64,000 nucleotides of DNA. Origin: an uncultured Sutterella sp. GTDB taxonomy: Bacteria > Pseudomonadota > Gammaproteobacteria > Burkholderiales > Burkholderiaceae_F. The stretch lies in contig CABQGK010000001.1 in the NCBI GenBank assembly GCA_902463725.1, forward strand, positions 62,001 through 126,000, given 5' to 3'. Shown in pieces: positions 36,203-45,235 of the stretch (within the stretch, counting starts at the first letter, position 1; each line of letters opens with the position of its first letter). The notes beneath the pieces were generated by a model, which saw only the letters and a program-made list of their open reading frames with translations, was not told the DNA's origin and ran no database searches. A program made the position numbers and the translations under genes.

Positions 36203-37768
36203 TTATTCCCACTCAATCGTGGCAGGCGGCTTGCCGCTTACGTCGTAGACGACACGGTTAATACCACGAACTTCATTAATGATGCGGTTGCTCACCTTGC
36301 CGAGCAGATCGTACGGCAGATGACTCCAATGCGCCGTCATGAAGTCACTGGTTTCCACGCAACGCAGGCTCACGACGTAGTCGTACGTGCGACCGTCGCC
36401 CATCACGCCCACGCTCTTAACAGGGAGGAACACCACAAATGCCTGACTCACCTTGTCATAGAGCCCAGCGGCACGGAGTTCTTCAATGAAGATGGCATCC
36501 GCTTCACGCAAGAGGTCAGCGTACTCACGCTTGACCTCACCGAGGATACGCACACCGAGGCCGGGGCCCGGGAACGGATGACGGTAGACCATTTCGTGCG
36601 GCAGGCCGAGCGCGATCCCGAGTTCACGAACCTCGTCCTTAAAGAGTCCGCGAAGCGGCTCAAGGAGCTTGAGGTGCAGGGTATCAGGAAGGCCCCCCAC
36701 GTTGTGGTGGCTCTTAATCGTCTTGGCCTTCTTGGTCTTGGCGCCCGCGCTTTCAATCACGTCGGGATAGATCGTCCCTTGGGCAAGCCACTTGGCGCTC
36801 TTGAGCTTGGAGGCTTCTTCTTGGAAGATTTCCACAAAGACTCGACCGATCGTTTTGCGCTTCTGCTCTGGGTCGGTAATGCCCGAGAGCTCATTCATAA
36901 AGCGATCAACCGCATCGACCACGACGAGCTTGAGGCCCATGTTCTTTTCAAAGGTTTCGCGAACCTGCTCGCGCTCGTTTTTGCGCAGCAGTCCATTGTC
37001 CACAAAGACGCACGTGAGCTGGCGGCCGATCGCTCGGTGAATAAGCGCTGCGCAGACCGAGCTGTCCACACCACCCGAGAGACCGAGAATCACTTCCTCG
37101 TCGCCCACTTGAGCGCGGATCTCTTCAATCGCTTCCGCGACGTAGTCGCCCATAACCCAGCTGGGTTCGCAACCGCAGATGTCGAGCACGAAGCGATTCA
37201 GCATGTCACGCCCCTTGACGGTGTGCGTGACTTCGGGGTGGAACTGCACCGCATAGAACTGCTTTTCTTCGTTGAACATGCCTGCGATCGGGCAAGAGGG
37301 GGTCGAACACATGACCTTAAAGCCCTCGGGGAGCTCGGTGACCTTGTCGCCGTGGCTCATCCAGACTTTGAGCATGCCGTGACCTTCAGGCGTCACAAAG
37401 TCTTCGATCCCGTTGAGCAGGCGGCTGTGACCGTGGGCGCGAACCTCTGCGTAGCCAAACTCGCGCTTGGAGCCGCTTTCGACTTTTCCGCCGAGCTGCT
37501 GAGCCATGGTCTGCATGCCGTAGCAGATGCCCAAGACCGGCACGCCAGCATTGAACACAGCGGGACTCGCTTGGTCGTTGCTTTCTTCGTAGGCACTCAT
37601 GTGAGAGCCCGAGAGGATGATGCCCTTGGGGGCGAATTCCTTGATGAATTCGGCGGAAACGTCGTTGGGATGAACTTCGCAGTAGACATGAGCTTCTCGA
37701 ACACGGCGCGCGATGAGCTGCGTGACCTGGCTACCGAAGTCGAGAATGAGAATACGATCGTGAGACAT
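36203..37768 (-). CDS. guaA: GMP synthase (glutamine-hydrolysing)
   Basis: 521 residues. The class I glutamine amidotransferase domain (about 1-200) has LILDFGSQVTQLIARRVRE, the nucleophile Cys in GICYGMQTMAQQLGG and the His-Glu pair in FHPEVTHTVKG. The ATP-pyrophosphatase domain shows GLSGGVDSSVCAALIHRAIG. The C-terminal dimerisation domain ends with the conserved PPATIEWE. It converts XMP to GMP. guaB is 224 bases upstream on the same strand but a strong terminator separates them, so guaA probably has its own promoter in 37769-37930. Confidence 0.97.
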   Translation of the reverse strand: MSHDRILILDFGSQVTQLIARRVREAHVYCEVHPNDVSAEFIKEFAPKGIILSGSHMSAYEESNDQASPAVFNAGVPVLGICYGMQTMAQQLGGKVESGSKREFGYAEVRAHGHSRLLNGIEDFVTPEGHGMLKVWMSHGDKVTELPEGFKVMCSTPSCPIAGMFNEEKQFYAVQFHPEVTHTVKGRDMLNRFVLDICGCEPSWVMGDYVAEAIEEIRAQVGDEEVILGLSGGVDSSVCAALIHRAIGRQLTCVFVDNGLLRKNEREQVRETFEKNMGLKLVVVDAVDRFMNELSGITDPEQKRKTIGRVFVEIFQEEASKLKSAKWLAQGTIYPDVIESAGAKTKKAKTIKSHHNVGGLPDTLHLKLLEPLRGLFKDEVRELGIALGLPHEMVYRHPFPGPGLGVRILGEVKREYADLLREADAIFIEELRAAGLYDKVSQAFVVFLPVKSVGVMGDGRTYDYVVSLRCVETSDFMTAHWSHLPYDLLGKVSNRIINEVRGINRVVYDVSGKPPATIEWE

Positions 37769-37933
37769 TAGTGAGATCCGTCAAATTGGCGGGCAAAGGT
37801 GGATTGAGCCAACTTGCCCGAGCTGAAACGTTGGCGCAGCAAGCCGCTTTGGTGCCAGCGTTCGCGGCGTGGGCGGCGGGTGCGCGGGAGAGTTTAACAC
37901 TTCTGCATTCGAGGCACTGCTCGAAGTGAGAGG

Positions 37934-37966
37934 AAAAAAGAGCGCGGCAGGCAAGCTGTCGCGCTC
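37934..37966 (-). terminator. intrinsic terminator after guaB
   Basis: On the minus strand GAGCGCGACAGC pairs with TGCCGCGCTC and is followed by a run of six T. Confidence 0.85.
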
Positions 37967-37991
37967 GGGAGGATTGACCGCTTTGTCGCGG

Positions 37992-39458
37992 TTAGTTTTC
38001 CTGACGGTAGTTCGGGGCTTCCTTCGTGATGCGCACGTCGTGCACGTGCGACTCACGCATACCCGCGGCGGTGATCTGCACGAACTGCGCACGGCTACGC
38101 ATTTCGTCGATCGTGCGGCAACCGCAGTAGCCCATGGAGGAGCGCAGGCCACCGATCATCTGATAGATGATCGCCGCGAGCGGTCCCTTGTAGGGCACCA
38201 TACCTTCAATGCCTTCGGGGACGAACTTATCGAGATTGCCCTGATTGTTGTCCTGGAAGTACCGGTCGGCACTGCCCTTGCCCATGGCGCCCAAACTACC
38301 CATGCCGCGGTAGCTCTTGTAGGAGCGGCCCTGATAGAGGAAGACTTCGCCAGGGGCTTCGTCTGTGCCGGCAAACATACCGCCCATCATCACGGCGTTA
38401 GCGCCAGCGGCGATGGCCTTGGCAATGTCGCCCGAGTAGCGGATACCTCCGTCAGCGATGCAGGGCACACCCGTATCGCGCAGGGCTTCAGCCACGTTGC
38501 TAATGGCGGTGATCTGCGGCACGCCCACACCAGCGACGATACGCGTCGTGCAGATCGAGCCCGGGCCAATACCTACCTTCACGCAGTCAGCACCCGCTTC
38601 AACGAGGGCGAGAGCCGCCGCTGCCGTGGCGATGTTGCCACCGATAACCTGCAGGTTGGGGTAGTGCTGCTTGACCCATTTGACACGATTGAGCACCCCA
38701 GCGGAGTGACCGTGTGCCGTGTCGACCACGATGACGTCAACGCCTGCGTCGACCAACTTTTCAACACGTTCTTCGGTGCCGCCGCCCACGGAAACCCCCG
38801 CGCCCACCAACAAGCGACCTTTGCTGTCCTTGGCAGCGAGCGGATGATCCGTCGCCTTAGAAATGTCCTTCACCGTCATCAGGCCACGCAGGTTGAAGTC
38901 GTTATCCACGACGAGCACGCGTTCAAGGCGATGGCGGTGCATGAGTTCCTTGGCCTCTTCAAGGGAAGCCCCTTCGTGTACTGTCACGAGGCGTTCACGC
39001 GGCGTCATCACTTCCGAGACCGGCACGTCCATGCGGGTTTCGAAACGAAGGTCGCGGTTGGTGACCATGCCGAGCACGCGTTCGCCGTCGACGACCGGCA
39101 AACCAGAGATGTGCTTTTCACGGGCGAGTTGCACCACGTCACCGACGAGCATATCTGGGCCAATGGTGATCGGCTCCGAGACCACGCCAGCTTCATGGCG
39201 CTTGACTTTCGCAACTTCCGCCGCTTGCAGATCAGCGGTCATGTTTTTATGAATAAAGCCGATGCCGCCTTCTTGCGCGATGGCAATGGCCAAGCGCGCC
39301 TCGGTAACGGTATCCATCACGGCAGAAACCATCGGGATGTTGATCCGAAGGTTGCGCGTTAGTTGAGTGGTGAGCTGAGTATCACGGGGGAGAACTTCTG
39401 AGTAAGCAGGGACGAGAAGCACGTCGTCGAAGGTGAGAGCCTTCTGAAGGAGTCGCAT
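37992..39458 (-). CDS. guaB: inosine-5'-monophosphate dehydrogenase
   Basis: 488 residues from the ATG at 39458 (MRLLQKALTFDDVLLVPAYS), preceded by AGAGG; the upstream extension of the frame has no homology. It oxidises IMP to XMP with NAD. Two CBS domains (about 95-205; EPITIGPDMLVGDVV and MTPRERLVTVHEGAS) sit in the TIM barrel. The active-site loop is KVGIGPGSICTTRIVAGVGVP (in parts: GPGSICTTRIVAGVG, with the catalytic Cys), followed by ADGGIRYSGDIAKAIAAGA and the flap YRGMGSLGAM. The region 39459-39700 holds its promoter, with no further recognisable element. Confidence 0.97.
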   Translation of the reverse strand: MRLLQKALTFDDVLLVPAYSEVLPRDTQLTTQLTRNLRINIPMVSAVMDTVTEARLAIAIAQEGGIGFIHKNMTADLQAAEVAKVKRHEAGVVSEPITIGPDMLVGDVVQLAREKHISGLPVVDGERVLGMVTNRDLRFETRMDVPVSEVMTPRERLVTVHEGASLEEAKELMHRHRLERVLVVDNDFNLRGLMTVKDISKATDHPLAAKDSKGRLLVGAGVSVGGGTEERVEKLVDAGVDVIVVDTAHGHSAGVLNRVKWVKQHYPNLQVIGGNIATAAAALALVEAGADCVKVGIGPGSICTTRIVAGVGVPQITAISNVAEALRDTGVPCIADGGIRYSGDIAKAIAAGANAVMMGGMFAGTDEAPGEVFLYQGRSYKSYRGMGSLGAMGKGSADRYFQDNNQGNLDKFVPEGIEGMVPYKGPLAAIIYQMIGGLRSSMGYCGCRTIDEMRSRAQFVQITAAGMRESHVHDVRITKEAPNYRQEN

Positions 39459-39704
39459 AACAACCTCTAAGCACAAAAAAAAATCGATCGGCTGCTCCAG
39501 CGCGGAGTGCCGAAAGTCTAAAAACGGTAGCCCGTGATGCACGGGGGCAGTCGTGTTGTGCACCCGTTTGTCACACTTTAGGGAAATTGCTTTCCACAGT
39601 TGGGAGATTGATTTGCGAACGAAGTGTAACGCTTTTTTGAGCACTCATGGGGTGAAGTTGAGAAAAAATTTCCGCAACGCCCGTTCTGCGTGCCGCTCTG
39701 CCAA

Positions 39705-39741
39705 GTAAAAAGAGGAGCCTCTCCTGCGAAAGACTCCTCTA
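39705..39741 (-). terminator. intrinsic terminator after acyl-CoA synthetase 1
   Basis: AGAGGAG (39711-39717) pairs with CTCCTCT (39734-39740); on the minus strand a TTTTT run follows. Confidence 0.8.
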
Positions 39742-39771
39742 GCTGTACGTTTTTAGATGCGTGCCGCGAAA

Positions 39772-41619
39772 TTATTTATAGAGTGACTCGATGAGCGCGC
39801 TGTAGTGCTCCATGATCTGCGGGCGGCGCAATTTCATGGTAGGCGTCAGGAGCGCATTGTCAATCGTCCATGGTTCGCGCGTGACGGCCACTGTGCGGGG
39901 AATACCGTACTGCGGGAAGTTGCGTGCGGCGTGACGGATGCGTTTAATAAGCGCACGCTGCACATCGTGGTTGACGAGCGTCTCTGGCGCATCAGGATCG
40001 AGCTCCATAGCATGGCAGAACTCTTTCCAAAGCGCGTCGTTGACGACCACGATCGCTGCAATATAAGGACGGTTATCGCCGAGCACCATCACCTGCTGGA
40101 AGAGGTGGTCTGCCTGAATCGCAAACTCCATATCAACGGGAGAGATCTTTTCGCCCGTGCTGGTGACAATGATTTCCTTGATGCGACCCTTGATACGCAC
40201 GCGCCCGCCATCGGAGAGGTCCGCCTGGTCGCCCGTGCGGAACCACCCGTCAATAAACGCCGCTTCGGTGGCTTCGGGGCGATTCCAGTAACCCTTCATT
40301 ACCTGCGGTCCTTTGACGAGGAGTTCGTCACGTTCACCAAGTTTGACTTGGGTCTGTGGGAGCGGATGCCCCACACATTGCGGGTGATTGTTTTCTTTGC
40401 GCGTAAAGCACACCACGGGTGAGGTTTCCGTGAGGCCATAGCCCTGATGCATGGGGACTCCCATGGCACAGAAGAACTTCGCGACATCCATGTTGAGCGA
40501 GGCTCCGCCCGCCACGGTGAGGCGCAAGCGTCCTCCGAAGATATCTAGAATTTCTTTCGCCGTGGGTTCAAGTAGCTTCCAAGTGGCCTCATCATTTTCA
40601 GCGGTCTCTTCGGGTGCGGGCAGATCGTTCTGACGGCAGAAGCGGCGCCAGCCAATTTCTGCGGCAAGCGCCGTGGAGACACGTTTGGCTTCGGGCGCTT
40701 TACGTAGCTCGTTTTGGATGTTCTGATAAATCATCTCAAAGACGCGCGGCACGAGGCAGACCACGGTTGGATGCACTTCACGGAAGTCATTGACCACTTG
40801 GGCGACGCCACGAGAAAACGCCATAGCGCTCCCATTGGCAAGGCTATTGTAGTGTGTCACGGTTCTCTCAAAGGTGTGTGAGAACGGCAGAAAGCTGAGG
40901 AACACATCTTCGTGCGAGAAGTCAAAAATCTCATTGACCTGCTGAACGTTGGCCACAATGTTACGGTGCGTGATCATGACACCTTTGGGACGCCCCGTGG
41001 TTCCTGAGGTATAGATGAGTTCACAGAGATCATCAGGTGCGGGTCCCTCGGGTAGCGCCGATTCGGCAACGCCGTTTGCAGCAGTCAACCAAGCTTCAAG
41101 GCCCATCAAACGCACTTTGTGCCCAAGCACTTCGTGCTCGGTTCCTTCAGGGATCACTTCGTTGATGAGTACGACAGTATCAAGCGCATCCAACGTGAGA
41201 TTGGCATCGATGGCGGCTGCTGCGATCGCATTCCAACGAGCAATCGAAGTCGTGATCAAAAAGCGCGCACCCGAGTCGTGCAAAATGTATGCCGAGGAGC
41301 CAGCCGTATCGATGGCATGAAGCGGCACGGGAATCATCGCGTTGCCAATGGCTGCTTCATCGAAGGTGACTGCTTCAATCGAGTTGGTGAGCAACATCGC
41401 CACACGGTCACCCCTTTGATACCCCATGGCATGGAAAGCACGGCGCCAGCGCAGTACCTTGTCTGCAAATTCACGCCACGTAATCGATAGCCATGCGTTT
41501 TCGTCATAGTCAAACTGACGGAACGCTTCGCGCTCAGGCCACGTAGCCACTGTGTGCGCAAGCATCTCGGGAATCGTGCGGAAGGTGTCAACAAAGCTGT
41601 TTTGAGCAGAGTAGGTCAC
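39772..41619 (-). CDS. long-chain acyl-CoA synthetase (paralog 1)
   Basis: 615 residues of the ANL (AMP-forming) superfamily, FAA1/FadD15 type. It activates fatty acids to acyl-CoA through an acyl-AMP. The P-loop-like motif LIYTSGTTGRPKGVMITHRN is near residues 204-223. The linker motif has GYGLTETSPVVCF and the hinge has DGWFRTGDQADL with RIKGRIKEIIVTSTGEKISP (catalytic Lys region). There is no signal peptide. It is a tandem relative of the next gene. Upstream, at 41695-41708, lies the TAGGG-TTTT-CCCTA palindrome, 76 bases before the start. With the FadL porins it would form a fatty-acid uptake path. Confidence 0.93.
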   Translation of the reverse strand: MTYSAQNSFVDTFRTIPEMLAHTVATWPEREAFRQFDYDENAWLSITWREFADKVLRWRRAFHAMGYQRGDRVAMLLTNSIEAVTFDEAAIGNAMIPVPLHAIDTAGSSAYILHDSGARFLITTSIARWNAIAAAAIDANLTLDALDTVVLINEVIPEGTEHEVLGHKVRLMGLEAWLTAANGVAESALPEGPAPDDLCELIYTSGTTGRPKGVMITHRNIVANVQQVNEIFDFSHEDVFLSFLPFSHTFERTVTHYNSLANGSAMAFSRGVAQVVNDFREVHPTVVCLVPRVFEMIYQNIQNELRKAPEAKRVSTALAAEIGWRRFCRQNDLPAPEETAENDEATWKLLEPTAKEILDIFGGRLRLTVAGGASLNMDVAKFFCAMGVPMHQGYGLTETSPVVCFTRKENNHPQCVGHPLPQTQVKLGERDELLVKGPQVMKGYWNRPEATEAAFIDGWFRTGDQADLSDGGRVRIKGRIKEIIVTSTGEKISPVDMEFAIQADHLFQQVMVLGDNRPYIAAIVVVNDALWKEFCHAMELDPDAPETLVNHDVQRALIKRIRHAARNFPQYGIPRTVAVTREPWTIDNALLTPTMKLRRPQIMEHYSALIESLYK

Positions 41620-41694
41620 AGAAATTTTCCTCGTTAATTTGGAAAGGTATCGATATTTTCAAGCAAAACGCGCGTGAAATACATACAGAGGCAC

Positions 41695-41708
41695 TAGGGA
41701 AAACCCTA
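41695..41708 (-). promoter_or_regulatory. palindromic operator candidate TAGGG-N4-CCCTA, site 2
   Basis: In gene orientation TAGGGTTTTCCCTA, a perfect 5-4-5 palindrome 76 bases upstream of acyl-CoA synthetase 1. A TATGTA hexamer 9 bases further downstream could be the -10, placing the site over the -35 region. Confidence 0.55.
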
Positions 41709-41727
41709 ATGTGAAGAGCAAATCGAA

Positions 41728-41761
41728 GAAAACCCCGTCGCTTATTGGCGGCGGGGTTTTC
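41728..41761 (-). terminator. intrinsic terminator after acyl-CoA synthetase 2
   Basis: GAAAACCCCGtCGC pairs with GCGgCGGGGTTTTC around a 6-base loop. It separates the two acyl-CoA synthetase genes transcriptionally. Confidence 0.9.
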
Positions 41762-41785
41762 TCCAAAAGTAGCTCTGAGAAGTCG

Positions 41786-43645
41786 TTAGTCGACTTTAGC
41801 GACCATGTCGTAGAGCGCTTCGATTTGGTCAGCAAAGCGCTGGCGAATGACATTGCGCTTGATTTTGAGCGTCGGTGTGAGGAGCCCATTGTCAATGGTC
41901 CACGGCTCACGAAGCAGGCAGACCTGACGAGGGATCCCGTAGTTGGGGAAGCGGTTCGTGGCGGTCTTTAAGCGGCGCAAGGCGGCTCGCTTGGCTTCTG
42001 GGTTCTCAAGCGAAGCGTCATCGTTGGGGTCAAGCCCCAAGGTGGCACAAAGCTCCGCCCACGCGTCAGGATTGATGACGGTGAGCGCCACAATATAGGG
42101 GCGGTTATCACCGAGCACAAGCGCTTGTGAGAAGAGTCCTTCGCTTTCGATAGCGGCTTCAAGATCTGCGGGCGGCACCTTTTCTCCAGTGCTCGTGACG
42201 ATAATCTCTTTGATGCGACCCGTAATGCGGATATGGCCATCAGGATAGAGCGAGACCACGTCTCCGGTGCGTAGCCACCCGTCGTGGGTGAAGATTTCCG
42301 CGGTAGCATCGGGACGGTTCCAGTAGCCCTGCATCACAGAGGGGCCACGAACCTGCAATTCATCCCCGTCGCCGAGCCGCACTTCAAGGTTCGGGAGCGC
42401 AGGCCCCACCGTGTTCGGGTGGTTATTGCCTTCCTTGTTCACGGAGATGATCGGTGAGGTTTCGGTCATGCCGTAGCCCTGGAAGATACGGATGCCGAGC
42501 GCAAGGAAAATGCGTGCCACAGTTGGATTGAGGGCCGCGCCACCAGAGATATAGAGGTGGATTCGGTCGCCAAATACATTACGTAGGGGCTTGCCGACCT
42601 TTTTGTCGAGGAACCCCGCCACGATCGGGTCCAGCCAAGCGCGAGCCGAGGGCTCGATGGGTAGAGCGTTTTCACGGCAGAAGCGACGCCAACCTACTTC
42701 AACCGCCCAGTCAAAGAGGTAGCGGATGTAGGCAGGTTTTTTCGCAAGGCCATCGCGAATCTTGCTGTAAATCATTTCGTAGACGCGCGGCACCGACATG
42801 AGTACGGTGGGGCGAATCGTCTTGAGGTCATCCTGCAGACGGGCAATCGAGCGATTAAAAGCGAGTGTGAACCCGAGTCCTAAGCTCAAGTAGTAGGACG
42901 TCGTTCGCTCAAACGTATGCGAGAACGGCAAAAACGATAGCAGCGTCTCATGCTCATTGGGCATGAGGTTGCAGAGCACCCCACGAATGTTCGAGAGGAT
43001 GTTGCGGTGCGTGAGCATGACGCCTTTGGGGTTACCAGTGGTCCCTGAGGTGTAGACCAGGGCGGCGAGGTCCGTGGGTTTTGGCGAGACGGTGGGTAAG
43101 GTAGAGCCGCGACCGTTGGCCAAAAAGGTTTTCAGCGAGAGCACAGGAACCTTACCAGAGGTGTCGTCACAGTCCCCGTCATCGGTGATGACGACAAGCT
43201 CCAGCGCGGGTGTGTTGTTAAGTTCACGCAACTGCTTCCATTTCAGCAGCTTGTTGGTGACAAGCACTTTCGCCCCACTGTCATTGAGAATGAAAGCTGA
43301 GGATTTCGGCGTATCCACCGCATGCAGAGGCACTGGCACAAGGACGTTGGCGAGCACGGATTGGTCGAAAAAGACCGCTTCAGGGCTGTTGGGAAGTAAC
43401 ATCGCCACGCGATCGCCCGCGCTCAAAAACGGCAGCGCAGCGAAAGCATGACGCCATTCGTGCACAATGTCATAGACGTCTTTAAAAGTCAGATCCTTCC
43501 AGGTCTGGGCGGCTTGATCGAAGTACTTGTACGCGATGGCGTCGGGACGCTTGGTGAGATGCTGCGTCAGAAGTTCGGGCAGCGTGCTCAGAAGCTCGAG
43601 AGCCTTGACTTGTTCTTTAGCAGTTGTCGGGGTTGTAGAACTCAC
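41786..43645 (-). CDS. long-chain acyl-CoA synthetase (paralog 2)
   Basis: 619 residues, ANL superfamily. Motifs: LVYTSGTTGNPKGVMLTHRN (about 210-229), FQGYGMTETSPIISV, DGWLRTGDVVSLYPDG and RITGRIKEIIVTSTGEKVPP. It is collinear with paralog 1 but clearly diverged. Its own upstream region has no TAGGG-N4-CCCTA palindrome, so the two copies are probably regulated differently. Expected substrate is a long-chain fatty acid; chain length preference cannot be judged. Confidence 0.93.
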   Translation of the reverse strand: MSSTTPTTAKEQVKALELLSTLPELLTQHLTKRPDAIAYKYFDQAAQTWKDLTFKDVYDIVHEWRHAFAALPFLSAGDRVAMLLPNSPEAVFFDQSVLANVLVPVPLHAVDTPKSSAFILNDSGAKVLVTNKLLKWKQLRELNNTPALELVVITDDGDCDDTSGKVPVLSLKTFLANGRGSTLPTVSPKPTDLAALVYTSGTTGNPKGVMLTHRNILSNIRGVLCNLMPNEHETLLSFLPFSHTFERTTSYYLSLGLGFTLAFNRSIARLQDDLKTIRPTVLMSVPRVYEMIYSKIRDGLAKKPAYIRYLFDWAVEVGWRRFCRENALPIEPSARAWLDPIVAGFLDKKVGKPLRNVFGDRIHLYISGGAALNPTVARIFLALGIRIFQGYGMTETSPIISVNKEGNNHPNTVGPALPNLEVRLGDGDELQVRGPSVMQGYWNRPDATAEIFTHDGWLRTGDVVSLYPDGHIRITGRIKEIIVTSTGEKVPPADLEAAIESEGLFSQALVLGDNRPYIVALTVINPDAWAELCATLGLDPNDDASLENPEAKRAALRRLKTATNRFPNYGIPRQVCLLREPWTIDNGLLTPTLKIKRNVIRQRFADQIEALYDMVAKVD

Positions 43646-44112
43646 TTGTCTCGATTCCTGTGAGGTTGATCTTGTTCACAAATGCAGTGACTCGCCTCTT
43701 ATGGGCGCTAATTCCATCATTTTAGGCAAAACTACCTGTTCTGCCCATGTTTTCGATCCAAACGCGCGACCTGTGGGCTCATCTTTGGGATAGGACATCA
43801 TCCGTAGAGATGATCCAAGGATGTTCGGTGGCATGTCTTGGGGTTGCGGCGCACGTCTTGCTCTGCAGGCGAGTGCAAGGCTTATTGCGGCATCGCGTGT
43901 TAGTGTGAGCCTACTTCTTTTGGCATTAACCGCCAAGCCGTATCGAGTCAACAAGCACCACGGCACGCTATTTATATCTCATTCAAATACGTGTTAATAC
44001 GTAGTTTTTCATAGATTTTTTTATAAGAAAGGATGTTTTTGTGAGGCTATTTTTGCCCTAATTTAGTGCAAATCCGACCGTAAACTCCTCTCTTTGCCGC
44101 GGTTTTTGAGTT
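43646..44112. other. gene-free region, left part of a 1.6-kb gap
   Basis: About 470 bases upstream of acyl-CoA synthetase 2 without a recognisable gene. It becomes AT-rich after 43970. Small frames on either strand show no similarity to known proteins and no consistent ribosome binding site. It contains the promoter of the synthetase, not identified precisely. Confidence 0.4.
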
Positions 44113-44275
44113 TTGCATTTTTTTTAAATTTGTGTAACATGAAAGTGCAGCAAACAAAACGGCGTTGCTCCTCAAACGCTTAAGAGATGGTGGTTGGTCC
44201 TGCGTTATCTCTAGCTGCTTCTAAGAAGGTCAATCGGTTGAAAAAGGGCATCCGATTGACCTTCGTTCATTTTTG
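44113..44275 (+). ncRNA. candidate small RNA with promoter and terminator
   Basis: A promoter-like pair (-35 TTGCAT 44113-44118, 16 bases, -10 TAACAT 44135-44140) predicts a start near 44147. Three hairpins follow: GCGTT/AACGC (44162-44179), AGAGAT/ATCTCT (44183-44212) and a perfect 13-bp stem GAAGGTCAATCGG / CCGATTGACCTTC (44225-44264). The last stem is followed by GTTCATTTTT. The predicted RNA is about 125 bases. A 14-codon frame starting at 44140 (MKVQQTKRRCSSNA) could be a leader peptide instead. It does not match 6S, 4.5S, tmRNA or RNase P sequences that I can recall. Confidence 0.4.
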
Positions 44276-44830
44276 CCTCGCCGCTCTGGCGCCTAGTTGG
44301 AATCCTGCTAGGAGCTTGTCTCAATAGGAGGCTTTGTGTGAGCGCCCCGATTTGACGTGCAGGTATTGCGATGCTCGTTGAGCGTGTCGCGATTACTGAG
44401 TTCGGCGGCAAAGGCGGGTGCTACAGCTCGCCCTCGTGCTGGCGAAGCTTTGTCTGCCTTCTTTCCTTCTACGCTTTGCTCCAACTGCCTCTGCTAACCA
44501 TCAAATCGAATCCAATCGTGCACGCGCTCTCTTTTCAAGAGGTGCTTTGAGGAAATCAACCTTTGTGAGAGCGATGGCACCAGAGGTATTCGGGCAATGG
44601 GCTAGCGCTCTTAAGCGAGCACGCAGACTCGAGCTCGGGCCATCTGACGTTCGCCGCGGCCCGTGCGCATACGCATGTACGCACGGTGTGCTTGCCCAAG
44701 CAATCAGCAGGGGGGCGTTGGCTAGAGCCAGATACGCGCACAAGAAAGGGGGCGGGTAGCTGCAAGCGTGAAGGCTCACCAAACTTAGAGCGGGTGGTGA
44801 CACGCGGTGAGGCGTGGACAGAAAAAATGA
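44276..44830. other. gene-free region with inverted repeats
   Basis: About 550 bases of GC-rich sequence. It contains CCTAG/CTAGG near 44292-44311, an AGGAGG at 44326-44331 with no credible frame behind it, and CCGTGCG (44661-44667) / CGCACGG (44680-44686). Frames of 66-113 codons occur on both strands but lack family similarity. Function not identified. Confidence 0.35.
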
Positions 44831-44835
44831 GTTTC

Positions 44836-44877
44836 TTGATAAATGTCAAAAAACTATCACCGTGATATTGATAGAAA
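44836..44877 (+). promoter_or_regulatory. FNR-like site with a possible class II promoter
   Basis: TTGAT-AAAT-GTCAA (44836-44849) differs from the FNR consensus TTGAT-N4-ATCAA at one base. TAGAAA at 44872-44877 would be the -10 if the site is centred at -41.5, giving a start near 44884. The transcript would begin with a TTTACGAG / CTCGTAAA hairpin and run toward nrdD, 350 bases downstream. Confidence 0.4.
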
Positions 44878-45148
44878 TTCTCATTTACGAGTCGCTGTGT
44901 CGCTCGTAAACGAAATCTGCCCAGCTGGGTGCGATGTACGTATGAATACGTATTTTAGACTTACCTACAAAGGGGTGGCCGTGTCTAGATACTACCTTGA
45001 GCGAGTGAGCACTTTGTCTAAAACCCCGAGATTTGGGCGAATTGCAAAGGTACTCTGTGGATAATGCATATGATTAATAAGGAATTTAGCAGTAAGCAAC
45101 ACTGCCGATTAGTTCGCAAGGCGAGTACCATAGGGGCGAGGTGTTTGT

Positions 45149-45154
45149 TATAGT
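45149..45154 (+). promoter_or_regulatory. -10 hexamer of the nrdD promoter
   Basis: TATAGT lies 82-87 bases before the nrdD start codon and just upstream of two NrdR boxes. No strong -35 is present at the usual distance. Confidence 0.4.
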
Positions 45155-45164
45155 GAATGAAGGA

Positions 45165-45212
45165 ATTCAAGAAATTGTGTTCCATCAGGTTTATTGGCAC
45201 AAGATATTGTTT
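45165..45212. promoter_or_regulatory. paired NrdR boxes upstream of nrdD
   Basis: Two 16-base sites resemble the NrdR consensus ACACWATATATWGTGT: ATTCAAGAAATTGTGT at 45165-45180 and GCACAAGATATTGTTT at 45197-45212. Their centres are 32 bases apart, three helical turns, which is the standard arrangement for NrdR tetramer binding. They lie between the putative -10 and the start codon, where the ATP/dATP-sensing repressor would block transcription. Confidence 0.6.
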
Positions 45213-45235
45213 TTAGTTTTGATGGGGAGTTATTC

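Noticed and set aside
36194..37771. A 525-codon plus-strand frame opposite guaA, and a 497-codon frame (37869-39362) opposite guaB
   Set aside because: guaA and guaB are complete with all catalytic motifs; the opposite frames are His/Asp-rich shadows without a ribosome binding site.
44418..44759. A 113-codon plus-strand frame in the 1.6-kb gap
   Set aside because: GTG start without a credible ribosome binding site, no recognised domain, and overlapping frames of similar length on the other strand.
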